38,323 nt of DNA, from NCBI GenBank assembly GCA_938075415.1, contig CALJHC010000051.1, positions 1 through 38,323 on the forward strand. The letters run 5' to 3'. Shown in pieces: positions 33,256 through 38,323 of this stretch (positions are counted from its first letter, which is position 1; every line of letters begins with the position of its first letter). Origin of the DNA: an uncultured Rubripirellula sp. (GTDB taxonomy: Bacteria > Planctomycetota > Planctomycetia > Pirellulales > Pirellulaceae). Under the pieces are notes generated by a model. That model was not told where the DNA came from, did not search any database, and saw nothing but the letters and a program-made list of their open reading frames with translations. The position numbers and the translations under genes are program-made.

Positions 33256-36200
33256 ATGACCTGTCGATTTGTTGCGAGTCTGATAGTGATGCTCACCGCT
33301 TGGTCGCCAGAGGTGGTGGCGCAATATGATGACTGGAAACACTCGGGCTTGATGTACATCATTACAACACCCGAGGGAGCCAATCTGCCAGAAGCAGCGT
33401 TGGAGAAAAATTTCCCGCTGCTTGTTCGGCTGAACGAGGGCTTTTTTAATTTCAGCCAGGCGAAATCTGATGGGGCGGATATTCGCTTCTCAAGCAACGG
33501 CGCACCACTCCAGTACCAGATCGAACGTTGGGATGCCGCGGCAGGTAATGCCGAGATCTGGGTGCGAATTCCTACTATCAGGGGTAATGAGCAGCAAGCG
33601 ATCAGAATGCATTGGGGCCATGGGAAGGTTTCCAGTGAGAGCCATGGCGAGCAAGTGTTCCAGACCACCGAAGGGTTCGCGGCAGTGTGGCATTTAGGTG
33701 ACACCCTGAAGGACGCCACGTCCAACCATTTGGACGGCTTCAATAAGCCCGAAAAGCCAACCACTAACGCCACCGGCATCATTGGCGACGCTCAGGAATT
33801 TGGTGTCAATAAATTCTTGGTTATCCGGCCGCGCGGTTCTCAGCCGGATCGACGGGTAAGCTGCATGCCTTCAGGCAATTCAGACAGGACGATTTCGGCT
33901 TGGGTTAATCCCGTTAGTTTCGAGGGGCATCATTGGGCATCCGCGACGATTGGCGGTTGGGGTGAACCAGAGCGAGGACAGAAACCGAACATGGGCTTGT
34001 CTTACATGACCATGACAGGAAGAGGGCAGCCTCTTTTCCACCTCTATGGCTTTGACCCTCGATGTGCCAGCGCTTTGCGTTGGAATACATGGCGTCATGT
34101 CGCCCTCACTGTTTCGGAGGACATGGTTCGCTTTTATGTTGATGGTGTCCTTGATGAGACAATTGATAACAACAGCAACGCGGTGTCGAGGCTGGGCACC
34201 TTGAATACTCCAGCGTCAACGCCGGTCGATCTTGGTGATCACGGCAACGGACGTGGACCTTTCAATGGCGCCCTGGACGAGGTGCGTTTTGAGTCTGTCG
34301 CACGTTCGGATAACTGGCTGAAACTTTCTTTTGAGAATCAGAAACCACTGCAAACGCTGGTCGGACCGCTGGTTCAGGAAGGCGAACTATTCTCAGTCTC
34401 GTCGTCAAGTCTCACAATGAAGGAAAATACGTCAAAGGCTTTGTCAGCCCAAGCTGGGGGAGCAAGGAAGGTCTACTGGGTTCTGCTGGATGGAGACCAA
34501 GAACAAATCCTGAGCGTCGACCGCTTCCACTATACCTACAAAGCTGACCGTGTTACTGAAAGTAAAACGGTTGCGTTGCAGGTTAAAGCAGTTTTCGAAT
34601 CCGGCGTAAAAAATCACACCATCCCAATTGCTATTCAAGAAAGTGTTCCGGACCCTGTTTACACGCTCAATGTCCCCGCAACCTGGAATGGCAGAGATGA
34701 GATTGTAATCACGCCTGCGATCGTCAACTTTGCAGAAATGAATTCCCGAGGTACTGGTGACCTAAACTACTCATGGAGGGTTTCGGGAATGGCCACGATC
34801 AACGAAAGAGGCCATGGGAAACTGGTGTTAAAGCGTGCCCAAAACAGTGGAACCCTGAAGGTGGAACTAGCCCTCGATAATGGTGGTGAAGTTGTCTCGC
34901 GTTCGGCGAGCATCGTCGTTGTCGAACCTGAGGATGACCAATGGGTTGTGCATAGTGCGGCTACCGAAGATAAGCCGGTGGACCACCAGTTCTTTGCTCG
35001 CGATGATCGTGGTCAGGGGACCGTTCATTACAACGGGACCCTCAAGGAACGGGCGGATTCAGTCTTCCTGAGACTTTACGCCGATGACAGGCTAATCAAC
35101 ACGCAGTGGCAAAGGGTCAATGTCGGCGGTCGGTATGCCCTTTCTGCAAGGTTGCAATCGGGTATGACTGTCTATCGCACAGAGTTTGGCATCAAGCAAG
35201 GTGGCGTGGAAACGATTCTGGAGAGAGCGACCGACTTGGTCTGTGGCGATGTGTTTGTGATTCAGGGACAGTCCAATGCCGAAGCGTGGACAGATCAACA
35301 CGTTGTCCATCCCTACAAGAGCCCTTGGTTGCGCAGCTTTGGTACCCCCAGCACGAATAAACAACGAGCGCGAGATGTGGTTTGGGGCAACGCTCTGTCT
35401 TTTAATGGCGGCGAGAACCATCATCATTTGCAGATTGGGTATTGGGGCGTCGAATTGGGTAAGTTGCTTATCGAACAACACGGAATCCCCATCTGCATCA
35501 TTAATGGCGCGCAGGGCGGTACGCGGGTTGATCAACATCAACGCAATGAGGAAGATCCGACAGATGTGACCACCATCTACGGCAGGCTATTGTGGCGGTT
35601 GCAGCAAGCGAAACTCACTCACGGTGTTCGTGCCGTGCTGTGGCATCAGGGCGAGAATGATCAGGGTGCGGCAGGAGCAACAGGCACCTTCGGTTGGGTG
35701 AATTACCAGGACTACTTCCTCCGCATGGCGGCAGCCTGGAAGCAGGACTATCCGAATATCGAACACTACTATGTCCACCAGATATGGCCGGGTGCATGTG
35801 GAAGCCGGTCGGTGGAAAACGATAGGTTGAGAGAGAGGCAGCGACAGTTACCCGAACAGTTCTCCAACATGAGTATCATGTCGACCCTCGGTATTCGCCC
35901 AGGCGGCAGTTGCCACTACCTGCCAGAGGGTTACGAGGCGTTGGCAAGGCAGTTGTTTCCGCTTGTGAATCGCTATACCTACGGGTTGAAATCGAAAGTT
36001 TCTGTGACCGCACCGAATATTCAGAGTGTCGAGTATCTGACTGCCAGCAGAGACGAGATCCAACTGGTTTTTGATCAGGAAGTGAAATGGAACAAGGAAA
36101 TCGCGGGGCGTTTTTATCTCGACGAAGAATCTGAAAAGGTAATTTCTGTTGGCGGTACAGGGAAAAGCATCAAATTGAAGCTGGCTGGCCCCTCAACGGC

Positions 36201-36330
36201 AACGCAACTCACCTACATCAAAGGTGGAAAATGGAGGCAGGAGGAAGCAATCATTTGGGGTACAAACGGTGTTGCCGCGCTGACCTTCTGCGAAGTTCCC
36301 ATAACCCCAGCGAGATCGAAGAGTGATTAG
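33256..36330 (+). CDS. Exported DUF2341/LamG/sialate-O-acetylesterase-like protein
   Basis: 1024 residues with signal peptide MTCRFVASLIVMLTAWSPEV. Residues about 40-120 match the DUF2341 pattern (FPLLVRLNEGFFNF, ADIRFSSNGAPLQYQIERWD, IWVRIPTI). Residues about 135-365 are a LamG domain (GFAAVWHLGDTLKDATSNHL, WRHVALTVSEDMVRFYVDGV, FNGALDEVRFESVARSDNWL). Residues about 380-560 are beta-rich Ig-like. Residues about 655-910 are an SGNH-type sialate-O-acetylesterase/CE6-like esterase, with VIQGQSNA (Ser673), GAQGGTR, LWHQGEND and a CHYLPEGYEAL block supplying His887; the usual Asp three before it is replaced by Gly/Ser-rich sequence. It likely deacetylates a glycan. No Shine-Dalgarno. Confidence 0.9.
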   Translation: MTCRFVASLIVMLTAWSPEVVAQYDDWKHSGLMYIITTPEGANLPEAALEKNFPLLVRLNEGFFNFSQAKSDGADIRFSSNGAPLQYQIERWDAAAGNAEIWVRIPTIRGNEQQAIRMHWGHGKVSSESHGEQVFQTTEGFAAVWHLGDTLKDATSNHLDGFNKPEKPTTNATGIIGDAQEFGVNKFLVIRPRGSQPDRRVSCMPSGNSDRTISAWVNPVSFEGHHWASATIGGWGEPERGQKPNMGLSYMTMTGRGQPLFHLYGFDPRCASALRWNTWRHVALTVSEDMVRFYVDGVLDETIDNNSNAVSRLGTLNTPASTPVDLGDHGNGRGPFNGALDEVRFESVARSDNWLKLSFENQKPLQTLVGPLVQEGELFSVSSSSLTMKENTSKALSAQAGGARKVYWVLLDGDQEQILSVDRFHYTYKADRVTESKTVALQVKAVFESGVKNHTIPIAIQESVPDPVYTLNVPATWNGRDEIVITPAIVNFAEMNSRGTGDLNYSWRVSGMATINERGHGKLVLKRAQNSGTLKVELALDNGGEVVSRSASIVVVEPEDDQWVVHSAATEDKPVDHQFFARDDRGQGTVHYNGTLKERADSVFLRLYADDRLINTQWQRVNVGGRYALSARLQSGMTVYRTEFGIKQGGVETILERATDLVCGDVFVIQGQSNAEAWTDQHVVHPYKSPWLRSFGTPSTNKQRARDVVWGNALSFNGGENHHHLQIGYWGVELGKLLIEQHGIPICIINGAQGGTRVDQHQRNEEDPTDVTTIYGRLLWRLQQAKLTHGVRAVLWHQGENDQGAAGATGTFGWVNYQDYFLRMAAAWKQDYPNIEHYYVHQIWPGACGSRSVENDRLRERQRQLPEQFSNMSIMSTLGIRPGGSCHYLPEGYEALARQLFPLVNRYTYGLKSKVSVTAPNIQSVEYLTASRDEIQLVFDQEVKWNKEIAGRFYLDEESEKVISVGGTGKSIKLKLAGPSTATQLTYIKGGKWRQEEAIIWGTNGVAALTFCEVPITPARSKSD

Positions 36331-36494
36331 CCAGCGAGATCGCCACGGGACAGTCAGCAACATCACTAACGGATCAGGGGTTGCAGAAGTTAGATCTTGA
36401 TACAGCTATGTCCCAGCCCACTGGTGATGCATCGGCTTCTACCCCTAATACCTTGCAAACACTTGGCTTTCGGTTGCTTCCCGCATTTGACTAG

Positions 36495-36615
36495 CGTTTC
36501 AGGAAGGCACTGGACCAAGCTGTTGACGTGAAGGCACGATTCACCAAGACCAAGATTTCCAGCGGCGATCTGCTACTGCTTTCACCAACGCTGCCAAGTA
36601 CTGACCAGATGCGAG
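36495..36615 (+). pseudogene. Possible remnant of a Mur ligase C-terminus
   Basis: A plus-strand frame without a start reads ALDQAVDVKARFTKTKISSG and then DLLLLSPTLPSTDQMR. This resembles the end of MurD-type ligases (alternating helix, then GDxVLLSPACAS-D-x-F). After that the frame runs into the terminator of the neighbouring gene. The match covers only about 35 residues and could be chance. Confidence 0.25.
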
Positions 36616-36654
36616 TAAAAAAATCACCGACCGCTCCGGGCCGAAGCGATCGGT
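36616..36654 (-). terminator. Intrinsic terminator of the CIA30 gene
   Basis: On the minus strand ACCGATCGCT (36654-36645) pairs with AGCGGTCGGT (36635-36626) with one G-T wobble over a 9-base loop, followed by GA and seven T (36623-36617). It begins two bases after the CIA30 stop codon. Confidence 0.88.
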
Positions 36655-36656
36655 AC

Positions 36657-37220
36657 CTAGGGGGTTCCGGCTTTGATCCAATCAATTTCTAGTTTGAAGG
36701 GACCCGGTTTCTTATCACTCAGTTGGATACCCATCCCACTGACGTTTCGAGGATCGAGTTTCTCGTTGGGGAACATCCTGCCTCGCCATGAAGCCACGAA
36801 TTTTTCCATGGGCAGGGTGACTTCGATCCACTTGTCCTTCTCGGTTTTGAAGGCTTGTTGGTAAGAGATTCTTCCGACGCTTCGGGGTAAATTGAGTCGC
36901 AGGTTATATTGACGACCGTCACCCCGCACTCTTATCACGATTGGATCACCCGCTTGAATGCCCAACTTCGATTCTCGCGATCGGACCGAAGCGAAGCCGC
37001 CGTTGTTTTCCAGTGACAGATTGCCAAAGAATTCCATCGCTTCGTCAGTGTTGATTTTGAATCGTCCCACCGAGCGACCACCCATTACACCGTCGTTAAC
37101 GGTTTGCCATTCGGTCGCTTTTTTCGGCTGGTCGAAATCGAAAAGGACGCGTTCGCTTGCAATGACCGATGTTGCAGAGGCCAGAACGAAAACGCTCATA
37201 ACAATCACGGAACGTAGCAT
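36657..37220 (-). CDS. Exported CIA30-family protein
   Basis: About 187 residues from the ATG at 37220, which has AAGGAA seven bases upstream and a signal peptide (MLRSVIVMSVFVLASATSVI). An ATG at 37280 would bury the signal. The mature part matches the CIA30 (complex I intermediate-associated protein 30) beta-sandwich: LFDFDQPKKATEWQTVNDGV, MGGRSVGRF, LSLENNGGFASVRSR, VRVRGDGRQYNLRL, YQQAFKTEKDKWIEVTLPM, IQLSDKKPGPFKLEIDWIK. In bacteria such exported CIA30 domains are not tied to complex I; they resemble carbohydrate-binding folds. It is monocistronic, with its own terminator. Confidence 0.92.
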   Translation of the reverse strand: MLRSVIVMSVFVLASATSVIASERVLFDFDQPKKATEWQTVNDGVMGGRSVGRFKINTDEAMEFFGNLSLENNGGFASVRSRESKLGIQAGDPIVIRVRGDGRQYNLRLNLPRSVGRISYQQAFKTEKDKWIEVTLPMEKFVASWRGRMFPNEKLDPRNVSGMGIQLSDKKPGPFKLEIDWIKAGTP

Positions 37221-38245
37221 TGGAGTTTCCTTCAGACACGTTAGGCGGGTTAGTGTTTCTTGACGACGGTTGGTAGACAAATGAACCCTGTGACAGGGAG
37301 AAGGCAGTCTCGGATCAGTTGGTTGCGACCGTTTCTACTGAGTTGCCGTCTGGTTGGTGTTCATGGCTTTTTACGAACGTGTCAATGCTGCTGTGCCGAG
37401 GCAGGGTAGAGGTGGGTAGGCACTCGAAAGGTCGAAGACAGCCCAGTACGGTAATCGACCCAGTACGGTAATCGACGTTAGAGCCTGTCGATTGAGGCGT
37501 TCCTTTCACGTCTCCAAGGATTTATCTCATAAGTGGACTCGGGGACGCGACCTGTCGAGTGATTCTGAACAGTATTGCGGGTAAGAACCTGGCTGTGTGT
37601 CCTTTTCAAGGTTTCAGTGTTTCTTGATTTAACGATTTGAACCTGACAGCACTGGGCCATCCGAATACATGCTCCAAACCAAGGATGCTGTCTCTGGCCT
37701 TCAGTAGCAATCATGACGTCGGCCTACACTGAGACTTGCCATGAACCGACTGCAGGTTGTCTCGCTGTTTAATTAAGTTGACGAAAATCCTGATAGTGAA
37801 TTCGATGACAATGTCCTTCGCCGCTTTTTTTAACCTCAGAGGTGGAAATGTAGAGTGGGGTGCTTGATCAGTGTTGAATGTTCAAAAGGTACTCCAGAGA
37901 GCTGTTTTGCGTGCATTTGACTGCCGAGCACACTGCGATCGACTTTGACCACGAATCTGCAGCAGGGAATTATACGGCTGTGGTTTCAAGCCATTGAGTT
38001 AATGATCAGCATCTGGTCGTTGCGGTGGAATTCTTTCTTTATTTTGGCCAATTTCGAAGATGTGTTTCCGTGTGATATCGGACTGGTAGAGGGGCGGCAC
38101 CTGTACGTTTTGCTAAGTAGGTTTTCCGCTGCACAGATTTATTTGTGGCCATGGATCCAATGCTCTGGGGATTCAGTCCCCGTGGGTGGTGTTATACTTC
38201 CGATCCGTCGCTTTTCTGTTTGATTGATTTGTCTGGGTTTTACGA
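37221..38245. other. Long gene-poor stretch
   Basis: About 1 kb without a convincing gene. A 92-codon frame at 37945-38223 has some hydrophobic runs but no ribosome site or family motif. The tandem duplication at 37442-37475 lies here. The promoter of the gene at 38246 must be within it. Confidence 0.5.
37442..37475 (+). repeat. 17-bp tandem duplication
   Basis: CCCAGTACGGTAATCGA occurs twice without a gap (37442-37458 and 37459-37475), identical in both copies. Confidence 0.92.
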
Positions 38246-38323
38246 ATGAAGTTGAATCGCGTTTTGGTCTTTGCGGTATCGTTTGCAATTACCGGCATGC
38301 CGGATGTTTGGGCCTCGGAGGTA
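38246..38323 (+). CDS. Start of an exported protein, cut by the window edge
   Basis: The first 26 codons are open to the edge: MKLNRVLVFAVSFAITGMPD, then VWASEV. This is a standard Sec signal peptide with cleavage probable after VWA. The mature protein is outside the window, so no family can be given. No Shine-Dalgarno is seen, as for several genes here. Confidence 0.6.
   Translation, partial: MKLNRVLVFAVSFAITGMPDVWASEV

Larger units (their letters stand above)
36331..36656. other. Intergenic stretch with a possible gene remnant and a terminator
   Basis: Begins with the second copy of the 12-bp direct repeat CCAGCGAGATCG (36307-36318 and 36331-36342) that straddles the stop codon at 36328. 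It then holds the MurD-like fragment and the minus-strand terminator listed separately. Confidence 0.5.

Noticed and set aside
37945..38223. A 92-codon plus-strand ORF
   Set aside because: No ribosome site and an irregular composition; likely chance in an AT-rich gap.

Overview
The window looks like a stretch of a planctomycete chromosome, probably a marine member of the Pirellulales or Planctomycetales. The evidence is the mix of families: a PVC-type beta-propeller/HEAT/c-type haem protein, an iduronate-sulfatase-like sulfatase, a SUMF1-type lipoprotein, ECF sigma factors paired with membrane partners, EF-hand-tagged secreted enzymes, a LamG/acetylesterase giant and a CIA30 protein. Nearly every protein carries a signal peptide, lipobox or Tat signal, many genes lack a clear Shine-Dalgarno, and intergenic gaps are long. 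I saw no rRNA, tRNA or CRISPR, and no intact insertion sequence.

Layout. Positions 1-1200 are decayed DNA: a possible truncated membrane-protein start at the left edge, a degenerate repeat coding for a GQDTF peptide, and a broken integrase remnant. From 1202 to 9078 four minus-strand genes encode large secreted repeat proteins (an LRR-like solenoid, an RCC1 propeller, a helical-repeat protein with one CxxCH, and a BspA-type LRR protein). They are interrupted at 6210-7144 by a segment bounded by 36-bp inverted repeats that holds a second GQDTF copy and a small membrane ORF. Positions 9652-10813 are an ECF sigma factor overlapping a membrane protein gene. Positions 11204-16543 hold secreted proteins of unknown function among long gaps with gene remnants. 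At 16930-17763 a SUMF1-domain lipoprotein diverges from the 1502-residue fusion at 18038-22546.

Positions 22779-29186 form a second ECF sigma/anti-sigma pair followed by three secreted proteins that share an N-terminal EF-hand module: a redoxin/haem/copper-type protein and two alpha/beta hydrolases. Positions 29656-32837 hold a Tat-exported dimethylformamidase-like protein followed closely by a sulfatase. After that come a DUF2341-LamG-acetylesterase protein (33256-36330), a minus-strand CIA30 protein with a strong terminator, and the first 26 codons of another exported protein at the right edge.

How it may work together (inference): sulfatase, SGNH acetylesterase, alpha/beta esterases, LamG domains and haem/redoxin proteins fit periplasmic removal of sulfate and acyl groups from complex marine polysaccharides or related polymers, under ECF control. 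The most unusual content is two different proteins with a dimethylformamidase-large-subunit-like domain. One is fused to a PVC-type c-haem protein and the other sits next to a sulfatase. This suggests an undescribed periplasmic amide- or N-substituent-cleaving activity.
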